Assembly (NCBI GenBank): GCA_947448725.1
Contig: CANFOM010000022.1
Coordinates: forward strand, 1 to 40,911
DNA length: 40,911 nt
Source of the DNA: Bacteroidota bacterium
GTDB lineage: Bacteria; Bacteroidota; Bacteroidia; Chitinophagales; Chitinophagaceae
Direction of reading: 5' to 3'
Under the pieces are notes generated by a model. That model made no database searches. It worked only from the letters and a program-made list of their open reading frames with translations, and was not told the origin of the DNA. The translations under genes and the position numbers were made by a program. Of this stretch, positions 33,758-40,911 are shown in pieces; the stretch's first letter is position 1; each line of letters starts with the position of its first letter.

Positions 33758-34852
33758 TTAGCGCTTACTGTATTGGTTTCCAGCCAGTAAGTGAATAAGC
33801 CCCTGCATTTCGAGGGTAAGCAGGTAGCCAGAAAGCAAACTAGCATTGATTTTTAAGTGGTTAGCTAATTCATCCCGATGAATAGGCCCTTGCATTTCGA
33901 TAAGTAATAAGACCCTTTGTAGCTCGGGGTCGAGTATCAATTTTAATTGTTTTTCTACCGATGGAAGGTCTGGGATGGGCCAGTTCATATTTTCAAGCAA
34001 ATGAAGAGGATCGTGGTATAGTTGCGCTTTATTGTATTTAATAAGATGCAAACAGCCTTTACTTTTAGCATCGTATATTTTTCCTGGGACAGCAAATACC
34101 TCTCGGTCATAACCAAAAGCTAAGTTGGCTGTAATCATACTTCCCCCTTTAATTGCAGTTTCAATAACAATGGTGGCATCAGACATGCCCGCCACTATTC
34201 GGTTTCTTTTTGGAAAAAAGTAAGGAAGTGGAATGGTACCTTTTTTACATTCAGTAATTAATCCACCTTGATGAAGCATCTCGATAGCCAATCGTCGATG
34301 TTGATTGGGATAAATTTGATCTAATCCATGTGCTAAAACACCCCAGGTGGGTAGTTTCATTTTCAATGCATTTTGATGTGCAATGCCATCAACGCCTAAT
34401 GCCATTCCACTAATCACACCCATATTTAAATGAGCCAGCCCTTCTATTAATTCTTGTACTATTTTATTTACTTGAATGGTAGGTTGACGGGTGCCAACGA
34501 TGCTGATCAATTGAGGTAAATTAAATTGGTCAGAACCTTTTACATACAATAGTAAAGGAGCGTCTTTGCATTGAACCAATCTATTGGGGTAGCTGGGATC
34601 TAAAACGGATAAGCATTTAATTTGATGCTTCTTGATAAAATTGTATTCCGCTTCTGCTTCTTTCAAAGGCCAGGCAGCAATTAAAATATTTTTATGAACT
34701 AGATTCAATGCTGTAAAACCTGCATCTTGTTTTTGATGTTCTTTAAAAACAGCAACAGCAGATCCATAAAACTCAAGAATGCTTTTTTTCTCCATATCAT
34801 TCAAACCGGGTAGGATACTTAAAGCGATAGTATAAATTATTTCGTCCAACAT
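33758..34852 (-). CDS. dprA: DNA-processing protein DprA (Smf)
   Basis: A 364-residue single-stranded-DNA-binding protein that loads RecA on incoming DNA during natural transformation. An N-terminal helical region precedes the Rossmann core, with SIVGTRQPT, GMALGVDGIAHQNALK, GLDQIYPNQHRRLAIEM, FPKRNRIVAGMSDATIVIETAIKGGSMITANLA and REVFAVPGKIYDAKSKGC. The C-terminal winged helix (about 300-364, GPIHRDELANHLKINASLLSGYLLTLEMQGLI) is complete. Its presence is suggestive but not proof of competence; no com genes are linked. A -7-like GATGTTTG (34857-34864, minus) ends 4 nt before the ATG. Confidence 0.96.
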   Translation of the reverse strand: MLDEIIYTIALSILPGLNDMEKKSILEFYGSAVAVFKEHQKQDAGFTALNLVHKNILIAAWPLKEAEAEYNFIKKHQIKCLSVLDPSYPNRLVQCKDAPLLLYVKGSDQFNLPQLISIVGTRQPTIQVNKIVQELIEGLAHLNMGVISGMALGVDGIAHQNALKMKLPTWGVLAHGLDQIYPNQHRRLAIEMLHQGGLITECKKGTIPLPYFFPKRNRIVAGMSDATIVIETAIKGGSMITANLAFGYDREVFAVPGKIYDAKSKGCLHLIKYNKAQLYHDPLHLLENMNWPIPDLPSVEKQLKLILDPELQRVLLLIEMQGPIHRDELANHLKINASLLSGYLLTLEMQGLIHLLAGNQYSKR

Positions 34853-34888
34853 GCAGCAAACATCTATGTTTAACCTACATGAAAAACA

Positions 34889-34900
34889 AGTATTAATACT
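34889..34900. promoter_or_regulatory. 12-bp palindrome between ompA-like and dprA genes
   Basis: AGTATTAATACT is a perfect palindrome immediately after the stop codon of the OmpA-family gene. AT-only core, no T-tract, significance uncertain. Confidence 0.25.
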
Positions 34901-36871
34901 TTATTTTGAGGGTTCTTTGGGCTTTGGAAAGCTAATAACAAAGCTGCTTCGTCTATTTTTTGCCCGGCCTTCTTCTGTGGCATTGTCGGCGATGGGGAAT
35001 TTGGAGCCGCGACCAATATTACTTACTCTATTAGGCGCAATTTTTTTACTAATTAAATAACGTGCAATAGATTCGGATCTTTTATCTGACATGTTTTTAT
35101 TTTGAACACTGTCCCCTTTGGAATCGGTATGACCTTCGATAAGTACTAAAGCCGTTGGTGCAGATTCTAAATAAGTGACTAATGCATCCAATTCTACCCT
35201 TGATTTCTTTTTAAGCTTCGCAGAATTTAAATCAAAAAATACATTGTTGAAATTTTGAGAAAAAGATTTTCCATAAACGGGAATGGGCGCTAAATAAAAT
35301 TGGAAGGTGGTGCCTGATAAATATTGCAAACTATCTTCTGAAATAAAAGTACTAGCAAAAATATGATTGGGACTATTTACTCGAATGCCTAAGCTGTCAA
35401 AATAAGGAAGTCCTAAAACAAAATAACCATTGCTGTCTACTTTAATTTGCATCGTACTACTATCATCCATTGGGTTTACTAAAACTACGTCACCAGCAAT
35501 AGAATTTTTTGTAACAGCATCTGCTATATAGCCCTTTAAATAAAAAGTTTTGTTGGCTCTGGTAGCGGGTGCGAGTATAGCTTTATAAATATCCAACCCG
35601 CCCTTACTATCTATTCTGTCACTGGCCATGTAGGCATCCATGCCATTGCTTGCCACGGCAATACTACCCTCGTTTTCGTAAGTGTTAATTGGGTAGCCTA
35701 AATTCATGGGGGTAGACCATGTACCATCTAATTTTTTTCTGGAAACAAATAAGTCGGCTCCTCCAAATCCAGGCCAACCATTGGATGAAAAATATAAACT
35801 TCTATTATCTGCGTGAATAAAAGGACTTTGTTCATCTTCTGCAGTATTAATGGTAGGACCCATGTTAACGGCCTCACTCCAATAGCCTTTTTCATTTCGA
35901 TAGGCCACATAAATATCAATACCACCATAACCTCCAGGACGATTGCTGCAAAAATAAAGTGCTTGTCCATCGGGGGCAATGCTAGGGGCGCTGTCCCAAT
36001 AATCTGTATTAATACTGCGTCCTAAATTTTTAGGTTCGGACCAACCTTTTTTTGTTTTAGTAACTTTATAAATATCATAGCGGCCATATCCTTTGGGGCC
36101 ATAGTCTGCAGCAAAGTATAAGGTGTTTAAATCTTGCGTAAGACTCATGCTCCCTTTTTTATCAGCATCATTTAAATTATCAGCTAAAAGTTTTGCTTCA
36201 GAAAAACCCTTTTTGGTAAGTATGCTATAATAAAAATCTTCTCTAGTTAAATTTGAACGACGCATAAATAAAAACAAACTGTCTTGTACCGTAACACTTG
36301 GAAAGTACTCCGCAGCATCGGAGTTGATGCTATCACCCACATTGCTCACTATTATATCTTTTTGAATGGGATTGGAAATAGCAAACTGACAAATTTTAAG
36401 TAAATCAATACCCTTGTTTTTTAAATAAGCGGGCAATTGATTGGTGGCGATTAAGGGTTGTAAAATAGAAAAAGCTTTTGCATAATTACCCATACTAACA
36501 AAAGCAGTAGCATACTTAACAATAAAAGGAATAGCAGCATTGGGTTCGACTGATTTAATTTTTTCAAAAATTAAAATGGCTTTTTGGAATTGTTTGGTAG
36601 TTAAATAGGCTTGAAATAAAGTCAAAGATGCATCTATTAATTCTGGATCTTTTTGAATAGCGCTTTCAAGCAATTCAATACCTTTATCAAATGATTTATT
36701 ATCTAATTCAATAATGGCCTTGTCGTATAATTTTTCTGCAGCCGATGCATTTTTAGAGCTAGTGCTAGATTTTTTATTTTTAATGATAGCAGAATCCTGG
36801 GCCAGCAATTGATTGCCAACTAAACAAGTCATAGCAAAATAAAATGCAAATAAAATGAATTTGTTTTTCAT
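34901..36871 (-). CDS. TPR-PD40-OmpA protein, PorE-like architecture
   Basis: A 656-residue envelope protein. Order: signal peptide MKNKFILFAFYFAMTCLVGNQLLAQ, a TPR-like helical region (about 45-175), five PD40/WD40-like blades with the recurrent INT...SP.I..DG..LYF.SN....GG.DIY pattern, a carboxypeptidase-regulatory-like beta domain (TFYLKGYIADAVTKNSIAGDVVLV), and a C-terminal OmpA domain (FDLNSAKLKKKSRVELDAL, IEGHTDSKGD, NRVSNIGRG, NRRSSFVI) that binds peptidoglycan. This order matches PorE of the type IX secretion system, but many Bacteroidota paralogues share it and no other por/gld gene is here. No lipobox is clear, unlike PorE. The ATG at 36871 restores a clean signal peptide; the frame is open to 36949. 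It follows queE by 32 bp. Confidence 0.9.
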   Translation of the reverse strand: MKNKFILFAFYFAMTCLVGNQLLAQDSAIIKNKKSSTSSKNASAAEKLYDKAIIELDNKSFDKGIELLESAIQKDPELIDASLTLFQAYLTTKQFQKAILIFEKIKSVEPNAAIPFIVKYATAFVSMGNYAKAFSILQPLIATNQLPAYLKNKGIDLLKICQFAISNPIQKDIIVSNVGDSINSDAAEYFPSVTVQDSLFLFMRRSNLTREDFYYSILTKKGFSEAKLLADNLNDADKKGSMSLTQDLNTLYFAADYGPKGYGRYDIYKVTKTKKGWSEPKNLGRSINTDYWDSAPSIAPDGQALYFCSNRPGGYGGIDIYVAYRNEKGYWSEAVNMGPTINTAEDEQSPFIHADNRSLYFSSNGWPGFGGADLFVSRKKLDGTWSTPMNLGYPINTYENEGSIAVASNGMDAYMASDRIDSKGGLDIYKAILAPATRANKTFYLKGYIADAVTKNSIAGDVVLVNPMDDSSTMQIKVDSNGYFVLGLPYFDSLGIRVNSPNHIFASTFISEDSLQYLSGTTFQFYLAPIPVYGKSFSQNFNNVFFDLNSAKLKKKSRVELDALVTYLESAPTALVLIEGHTDSKGDSVQNKNMSDKRSESIARYLISKKIAPNRVSNIGRGSKFPIADNATEEGRAKNRRSSFVISFPKPKEPSK

Positions 36872-36903
36872 GGCAGCACTACAGTGGTTTGTAAATATAC
36901 AAA

Positions 36904-37512
36904 TTAGGGAACTTGAATGTACTTGTGCAACTGAGCACTTAATTCCCATTGAGGGTGCGCTTTAATATAATCAATTACCAAGGGTGTAATTTGATTGGCT
37001 TTATCCCATTCGGGTTGTAAGTATAATTTGCAAGTTGGAGCTACTTGTTGGGCGTAGGTTTCGGCCCATTCAAAATCGTGGGTATTAAAAATAACTACTT
37101 TTAGTTCCGATGCTGCAAGAATACATTCGGCAAGCGGTGCTTTAAATTTTTTAGGAGAGAAGCATATCCAATCCCATTTTCCAGACAAAGGACTAGATCC
37201 TGAGGTTTCAATATTTACTTTAAATCCAGCTTTTTTTAAAGCAGTGGTTAAGGCATCTAAATTATAAAGTAAAGGTTCACCTCCAGTAACAATAGCTAAA
37301 CGTGCAGGATGTGCAGCAGCACTAGAAACTATTTCATCAATTGATAAAACAGGATGTTTACTTGCATCCCAGCTATCTTTTACATCGCACCAAACGCAAC
37401 CCACATCACATCCGGCTAAGCGAATAAAATAAGCCGCTTTGCCTTGGTGGTATCCTTCGCCTTGCAAAGAATAAAACATTTCCATCACAGGATATTGAGT
37501 AATTGTGTTCAA
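36904..37512 (-). CDS. queE: 7-carboxy-7-deazaguanine synthase (radical SAM)
   Basis: A 202-residue radical SAM enzyme converting CPH4 to CDG, in the queuosine/7-deazaguanine pathway. The cluster motif is CDVGCVWCD (CxxxCxxC), preceded by FYSLQGEGYHQGKAAYFIRLAG and followed by the SAM-binding TGGEPLLY. QueE enzymes are about 200-240 residues. The start is TTG at 37512, giving MNTITQYPVMEMFYSLQGEG with the expected few residues before the core. A -7-like TAACTTTT (37517-37524, minus) ends 4 nt before it. In-frame ATGs at 37485 and 37479 would trim the conserved N-terminal strand. Other que genes are absent from the window. Confidence 0.93.
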   Translation of the reverse strand: MNTITQYPVMEMFYSLQGEGYHQGKAAYFIRLAGCDVGCVWCDVKDSWDASKHPVLSIDEIVSSAAAHPARLAIVTGGEPLLYNLDALTTALKKAGFKVNIETSGSSPLSGKWDWICFSPKKFKAPLAECILAASELKVVIFNTHDFEWAETYAQQVAPTCKLYLQPEWDKANQITPLVIDYIKAHPQWELSAQLHKYIQVP

Positions 37513-37544
37513 GCTAAAAAGTTATAATAATATTTTTATTGAAA

Positions 37545-38417
37545 TTAAAGTCCTTGGTAAGCTTTCATGGTGTTTTTTAATAAACCTGCAATGGTCATTA
37601 AGCCAACGCCACCAGGGACAGGCGTAATGGCAGATGCTTTTGCACAAGCTTCTTCATAATTTACATCGCCTTTAATTCTAAAGCCTTTTTTAGCAGTAGC
37701 ATCTTCAACTCTGGTAATACCCACATCAATAATAACGGCACCAGGTTTAATCATTTCGCCTGTTAAAAAATTAGGCACCCCTAATGCAGCCACAATAATA
37801 TCGGCACCTAAACAAACTTCTTTTAAATTTTTGGTATGACTATGGCAAATGGTTACGGTGCAATTTCCTTGAGCAATATTGCTACTTAATAAAATACTCA
37901 TGGGTCTTCCCACAATATTACTACGACCTATCACCACTGCATTTTTTCCTTTGGTTTCAATATTAAAATGTTCCAGCATTAAAATAATTCCATAAGGGGT
38001 AGCAGGAATAAAAGTATTTAAACCTTGCACCAAGCGGCCCACATTTACTGGGTGAAAACCATCTACATCTTTAGCAGGATTAATGGCTTCAATAACTTTA
38101 GACTCTTTAATATGTTTAGGCAATGGCAATTGCACTAAAATGCCATCGCAGTTAGGATCTTGATTGAGCTCGGCAATTTTAGCTAACAAAACAACTTCCT
38201 CCACTTCTGTATCAAATCGATACAAAGAAGAACCGAAACCAGTTTCTTCGCAGTTTTTTACTTTACTAGCTACATAAGTTTCGCTAGCACCATTGGAGCC
38301 CACCAAAATGGCGGCTAAATGAGGAGTTCTTTTACCGGCGGCTTTAAGGGCCTGTGTTTGCTCCAAAAGGGTCGCTTTTACAGCGGCGGAGGCTATTTTA
38401 CCATCTAGTATTAACAT
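37545..38417 (-). CDS. folD: Methylene-THF dehydrogenase / methenyl-THF cyclohydrolase
   Basis: A 290-residue bifunctional cytoplasmic enzyme interconverting methylene-, methenyl- and formyl-tetrahydrofolate, supplying formyl groups for purine synthesis. Diagnostic stretches are YVASKVKNCEETGF (catalytic Lys in the YxxxK pattern), CDGILVQLPLPKHI, PAKDVDGFHPVNVGRL, VVIGRSNIVGRPMSILL (Rossmann loop), TVTICHSHTKNL and PVPGGVGLMTIAGLL. Length is standard. TAAATTTG (38422-38429, minus) ends 4 nt before the ATG, predicting a leaderless transcript. It heads the minus-strand run folD-queE-OmpA-like, with 32 bp to queE, and is divergent from the DUF3467 gene. Confidence 0.97.
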   Translation of the reverse strand: MLILDGKIASAAVKATLLEQTQALKAAGKRTPHLAAILVGSNGASETYVASKVKNCEETGFGSSLYRFDTEVEEVVLLAKIAELNQDPNCDGILVQLPLPKHIKESKVIEAINPAKDVDGFHPVNVGRLVQGLNTFIPATPYGIILMLEHFNIETKGKNAVVIGRSNIVGRPMSILLSSNIAQGNCTVTICHSHTKNLKEVCLGADIIVAALGVPNFLTGEMIKPGAVIIDVGITRVEDATAKKGFRIKGDVNYEEACAKASAITPVPGGVGLMTIAGLLKNTMKAYQGL

Positions 38418-38421
38418 GAAG

Positions 38422-38429
38422 CAAATTTA
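38422..38429 (-). promoter_or_regulatory. -7 element abutting the folD start codon
   Basis: TAAATTTG (minus), exact TAnnTTTG, 4 nt before the ATG at 38417. Confidence 0.7.
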
Positions 38430-38479
38430 GTTTCTTTGAATTGCAGTGCTGTAATTTTTTTTTAACATTCCATCCCCTG

Positions 38480-38487
38480 TATCTTTG
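38480..38487 (+). promoter_or_regulatory. -7 element for the DUF3467 gene
   Basis: TATCTTTG, exact TAnnTTTG, 17 nt before the ATG at 38505. Divergent from the folD promoter, 50 bp apart. Confidence 0.65.
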
Positions 38488-38504
38488 GGGCCTTAATAAT
38501 AAGT

Positions 38505-38813
38505 ATGGAACAAAACCCGAACCAACCCTTAAACATCGAAATAAGTGAAGAAATAGCCGAAGGCGCTTACGCTAATTTGGCCATCATTACCCATAGCAAT
38601 GCCGAATTTGTAGTTGATTTTGTTAACGTAATGCCTGGTACGCCCAAGAGCAAGGTAAAAAGCAGGGTTATTTTAACTCCCATGCATGCTAAAAGATTTA
38701 TGAAGGCATTGGTAGAAAATGTAGAGCGCTACGAAGAAGCTAATGGACTAATTGCAGACATGTTGCCGGTAGAAATTCCAATGAATTTTGGAGGTCCAAC
38801 AGCGCAAGCATAG
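38505..38813 (+). CDS. DUF3467 domain protein
   Basis: A 102-residue cytoplasmic protein matching DUF3467, a small family frequent in Bacteroidota and found in other phyla. The conserved core is visible: AEGAYANLAIITHSNAEFVVDFVNVMPG, then SRVILTPMHAKRFMKALVENVERYEE. Function is unknown; no catalytic or metal-binding motif is seen. It is transcribed alone from its own promoter and converges on radC, 17 bp away, with no clear terminator between. Confidence 0.9.
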   Translation: MEQNPNQPLNIEISEEIAEGAYANLAIITHSNAEFVVDFVNVMPGTPKSKVKSRVILTPMHAKRFMKALVENVERYEEANGLIADMLPVEIPMNFGGPTAQA

Positions 38814-38830
38814 TTTTTACAAGTGTCATT

Positions 38831-39526
38831 TTACCAATGGGCGTTTTGTTCGGCATAACTATAGTACCCTTCGAGGCTAACTATAATATGGTCTATTAAT
38901 TTTATATCAAAATATTCCGCTCCTTTTTTTATTTTCTCTGTTAAAATATTGTCCATTTGGCTGGGTTTTAATTGACCACTTGGATGATTGTGACAAATAA
39001 TAAACCCAGTAGCTTCGTGGCTTAGCGCCAATTTAAAAATGAGCCGAGGGTCGGCAATAGTGCCTGTAATACCGCCTTCGCTTAAAATGGCTTCGTGAAT
39101 AATTTTATTGGCTTGATTTAATAAAAGCACCATAAAAATTTCTCTGTTTTCAAATTGCAATAGATATTTAAGATGTTGTGCTACGTCGCCACTTTGATGA
39201 ATATTTTTAGGGGGGAGGGTATTGTGAATTCTTCTGGAACCTAGTTCGATAGCTGCAAGTATTCTGATAGCTTTTACTTTTCCAATCCCTTTTATTTTTA
39301 AGGCCAATAGGTCGATTACATTGAGTTTAGAAAATTTTTGCAAGTTGTTTTGAGTCGCACCAAGCAAAGCCCTGGCCAATTCAATGGCGTTTAGGTGTAT
39401 GGTGCCATGTTGCAATAAAATGGCCAAAAGCTCTACATCGCTTAAGTATTTGGCCCCTTTGGTGTAAAGCTTATGCACGGGCTGGTCTTGGAGGGCCCAG
39501 GATTTAATTTTGTTTACATTTTCCAT
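38831..39526 (-). CDS. radC: RadC-family JAB/MPN domain protein
   Basis: A 231-residue protein. An N-terminal helix-hairpin-helix-like region (about 15-80, LSDVELLAILLQHG and IKGIGKVKAIRILAAIELG) precedes a JAMM/MPN domain (about 105-231) with the zinc motif HNHPSGQLKPSQMD preceded by GFIICHNHPSG and an upstream catalytic-type glutamate in HEAILSEGG. The name RadC is historical; a role in DNA repair is not well supported and the biochemical function is unsettled. TAGATTTG (39532-39539, minus) ends 5 nt before the ATG, again predicting a leaderless mRNA. Confidence 0.94.
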   Translation of the reverse strand: MENVNKIKSWALQDQPVHKLYTKGAKYLSDVELLAILLQHGTIHLNAIELARALLGATQNNLQKFSKLNVIDLLALKIKGIGKVKAIRILAAIELGSRRIHNTLPPKNIHQSGDVAQHLKYLLQFENREIFMVLLLNQANKIIHEAILSEGGITGTIADPRLIFKLALSHEATGFIICHNHPSGQLKPSQMDNILTEKIKKGAEYFDIKLIDHIIVSLEGYYSYAEQNAHW

Positions 39527-39531
39527 AGCGA

Positions 39532-39539
39532 CAAATCTA
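39532..39539 (-). promoter_or_regulatory. -7 element abutting the radC start codon
   Basis: TAGATTTG (minus), exact TAnnTTTG, 5 nt before the ATG at 39526. Confidence 0.7.
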
Positions 39540-39660
39540 GTTAAATCAAAAAACGAGAAAGACCGTATAAATACCGAGTAAAGACATCTAATATGTGTAT
39601 AAGTTAACGAGATGTTGAAAAGTAGGGCTATTATTATTTACGTTTTGGAAACGATATTTA

Positions 39661-39668
39661 TAACTTTG
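39661..39668 (+). promoter_or_regulatory. -7 element for prs
   Basis: TAACTTTG, exact TAnnTTTG, 18 nt before the ATG at 39687. It lies within the upstream in-frame extension open from 39612 and so supports the shorter start. Confidence 0.65.
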
Positions 39669-39686
39669 ACGCATATCCTAAACTAC

Positions 39687-40640
39687 ATGAATCCTTCAGT
39701 AAAAATATTCGCTGGAACTGGCTCACAAGCCTTGGCGGAAAAAATTGCACAACGCTTTGGGGCACCTATTGGAAAAATTAATATTCAAAAATTTAGTGAT
39801 GGAGAATTCCAGCCTATTTTTTTAGAAAGTATAAGAGGTGATTATGTTTTTTTAGTTCAAAGCACTTATGCACCCTCTGAAAATTTGATGGAATTATTAA
39901 TGATGATTGATGCAGCCAAAAGAGCAAGTGCGTATAAGATTATTGCTGTGGTTCCTTATTATGGTTTTGCAAGACAGGATAGAAAAGATAAACCAAGAGT
40001 TGCAATAGGAGCAAAATTAATTGCAACTTTATTAGAGGCGGCAGGGGCGCATCGTGTTATTACTATGGATTTGCATGCTGCACAAATTCAAGGATTTTTT
40101 GATGTACCGGTGGATCACTTAGATAGCTCGGCTATATTCATTCCTTATATTCAACAATTAAAGTTAGAAAATTTAGCCTTTGCTGCACCGGATGTAGGAA
40201 GCACCAATCGCGTAAGAGAAGTGGCCAATTACTTTAATGCCGAAATGGTGATATGTGACAAACACCGTAAGCGTGCCAATGAAATAGCTAGTATGGTGGT
40301 AATAGGGGATGTTACGGGTAAAGACATCGTTATCGTAGACGATATTTGTGATACAGGTGGAACCTTGGTCAAAGCAGCCGCCTTATTGAAGGAAAAGGGA
40401 GCTAAAACGGTACGTGCCATGATTACACATCCTGTTTTAAGTGGGAAGGCCTATGAAAATATAGAGAACAGTGTTTTAGAGGAATTGGTGGTTTGTGATA
40501 CGATCCCCTTAAAGCAACCTTCTAAAAAAATACAGGTGTTAACGGTGGCAGATTTGTTTGCCATAGCCATCAGAAATGCCTACGAAAATAAGAGTATTAC
40601 CAGCTTATTTGTGCACTCCCAATTAAAGGCAAGAGGCTAA
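39687..40640 (+). CDS. prs: Ribose-phosphate pyrophosphokinase (PRPP synthetase)
   Basis: A 317-residue cytoplasmic enzyme making PRPP from ribose 5-phosphate and ATP, the precursor for purines, pyrimidines, NAD, His and Trp. Motifs: FAGTGSQALAEKIAQRFG, FSDGEFQPIF, YYGFARQDRKDKPRVAIGAKLIA (ATP-binding flexible loop), MDLHAAQIQGFFDVPVDHL and the PRPP-binding IVIVDDICDTGGTLVKAA. Length is standard (about 315). The ATG at 39687 gives the family N-terminus; the frame upstream to 39612 is not conserved-looking. It is followed by ribosomal protein L25, a common arrangement in bacteria. Confidence 0.97.
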   Translation: MNPSVKIFAGTGSQALAEKIAQRFGAPIGKINIQKFSDGEFQPIFLESIRGDYVFLVQSTYAPSENLMELLMMIDAAKRASAYKIIAVVPYYGFARQDRKDKPRVAIGAKLIATLLEAAGAHRVITMDLHAAQIQGFFDVPVDHLDSSAIFIPYIQQLKLENLAFAAPDVGSTNRVREVANYFNAEMVICDKHRKRANEIASMVVIGDVTGKDIVIVDDICDTGGTLVKAAALLKEKGAKTVRAMITHPVLSGKAYENIENSVLEELVVCDTIPLKQPSKKIQVLTVADLFAIAIRNAYENKSITSLFVHSQLKARG

Positions 40641-40673
40641 TTATCAATTAGTTATCAAATAAAACGAAATAGT

Positions 40674-40697
40674 AAGGAGAGACTTTGGTTTCTCCTT
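40674..40697 (+). terminator. Candidate terminator after prs
   Basis: AAGGAGA (40674-40680) pairs with TCTCCTT (40691-40697), 10-nt loop, followed by TATTATTT. The stem is short. A TTTG (40684-40687) inside the loop is also the candidate -33 box of the next gene. Confidence 0.4.
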
Positions 40698-40707
40698 TAT
40701 TATTTCA

Positions 40708-40715
40708 TACCTTCG
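40708..40715 (+). promoter_or_regulatory. Candidate promoter for ribosomal protein L25 gene
   Basis: TACCTTCG is one mismatch from TAnnTTTG and lies 20 nt after TTTG at 40684-40687, the spacing expected for -33/-7 elements. Confidence 0.5.
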
Positions 40716-40755
40716 CCGTCCAAATTATTTATCAAGAAAATAAAAAAAATCAGCA

Positions 40756-40911
40756 ATGAAAACAATTACAATCGAAGGCCACTTGAGGACCGAAAATGGC
40801 AAAAAAGCCGCCCGCCAGCTTCGCTCTCAAGAAAACGTGCTGGGTGTAATTTACGGGGGTGCTCAGGAGGTTAATTTTTATGCTCCTGCAAAGGCTTTTA
40901 AGTCTTTAGTG
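40756..40911 (+). CDS. rplY: Ribosomal protein L25/TL5/CTC (partial, runs off window)
   Basis: The first 52 codons of a gene cut by the window edge. MKTITIEGHLRTENGKKAARQLRSQENVLGVIYGG is the characteristic start of the L25/CTC 5S-rRNA-binding protein: an N-terminal strand, a basic GKKAARQLR segment and the VIYGG turn. Whether the C-terminal CTC extension is present cannot be seen. Its position after prs matches the frequent prs-rplY-pth arrangement, which predicts pth next. Confidence 0.9.
   Translation, partial: MKTITIEGHLRTENGKKAARQLRSQENVLGVIYGGAQEVNFYAPAKAFKSLV

Noticed and set aside
38831..39526. radC as a sign of an integrated element or toxin locus
   Set aside because: Both neighbours are housekeeping or conserved genes, and no integrase, phage or antirestriction genes are present.
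39612..39686. N-terminal hydrophobic extension of PRPP synthetase
   Set aside because: The -7 element lies inside it, and the enzyme is a cytoplasmic protein of about 315 residues starting at 39687.

Overview
The window looks like an ordinary chromosomal segment of a Bacteroidota bacterium, most plausibly of the Chitinophagaceae or a relative. The base composition is AT-rich and almost no gene has a Shine-Dalgarno site. Eleven gene starts are preceded by an exact copy of the Bacteroidota -7 element TAnnTTTG, and several more by one-mismatch copies. The gene families fit as well: transketolase as a separate N-terminal subunit, LytS/LytTR signalling, bacterial GGGP synthase, B12-dependent ribonucleotide reductase, DUF4293, DUF3467, an Lnb/DUF4105 protein, a PorE-like TPR-PD40-OmpA protein and a GMC/gluconate-dehydrogenase-subunit-3 pair. 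Assignment below phylum is inference.

Layout. 1-252 holds two identical 104-bp tandem units plus a partial third, rich in hairpins, ending exactly on the transketolase stop codon. 251-8432 carries the transketolase N-terminal subunit (-), frr (+), an EamA transporter (-), scpA (+), dxs (-), a LytS-type kinase with its LytTR regulator (+) and GGGP synthase (-). 8433-8754 is a gene-free leader with two strong hairpins ahead of nrdJ (8755-12078). 12260-14738 is a GMC oxidoreductase plus its subunit 3. 14814-17870 is metG (-) divergent from an LD-carboxypeptidase (+). 17958-23678 is a plus-strand run: a secreted protein of unknown function, a polytopic membrane protein, purQ, a DsbD-N-like secreted protein and DsbD. 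23704-29089 holds an ECF sigma factor (-), a UvrA (+) overlapping a DUF4293 membrane protein (-), and glyA (-). A nucleotidyltransferase (+) follows, then a long minus-strand run read folD-queE-ompA/porE-like-dprA-guaB-lnb-like-SDR (38417 down to 30281). The right end carries a DUF3467 protein (+), radC (-), prs (+) and the start of ribosomal protein L25 (+), which runs off the window.

Functionally the window is mostly housekeeping: isoprenoid entry (dxs) and possible ether-lipid synthesis (GGGP synthase), purine and one-carbon metabolism (purQ, guaB, prs, glyA, folD), translation (frr, metG, L25), DNA repair and uptake (uvrA, radC, dprA), deoxynucleotides (nrdJ) and envelope biogenesis (DsbD, Lnb-like, PorE-like, LD-carboxypeptidase). 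I saw no rRNA, tRNA, CRISPR array, transposase, integrase or prophage gene.

No clear undescribed multigene system is visible. The most rewarding signals are: (i) a repeated geometry in which the -7 promoter element ends only 3-5 nt before the start codon, predicting many leaderless mRNAs; (ii) the tandem terminator-like 104-bp repeat at the left edge; (iii) the structured nrdJ leader; (iv) a four-cysteine motif in a signal-less GMC oxidoreductase paired with a Tat-signal-bearing partner; (v) a UvrA lacking half of its first zinc module; and (vi) a secreted protein with an aromatic-rich insert.
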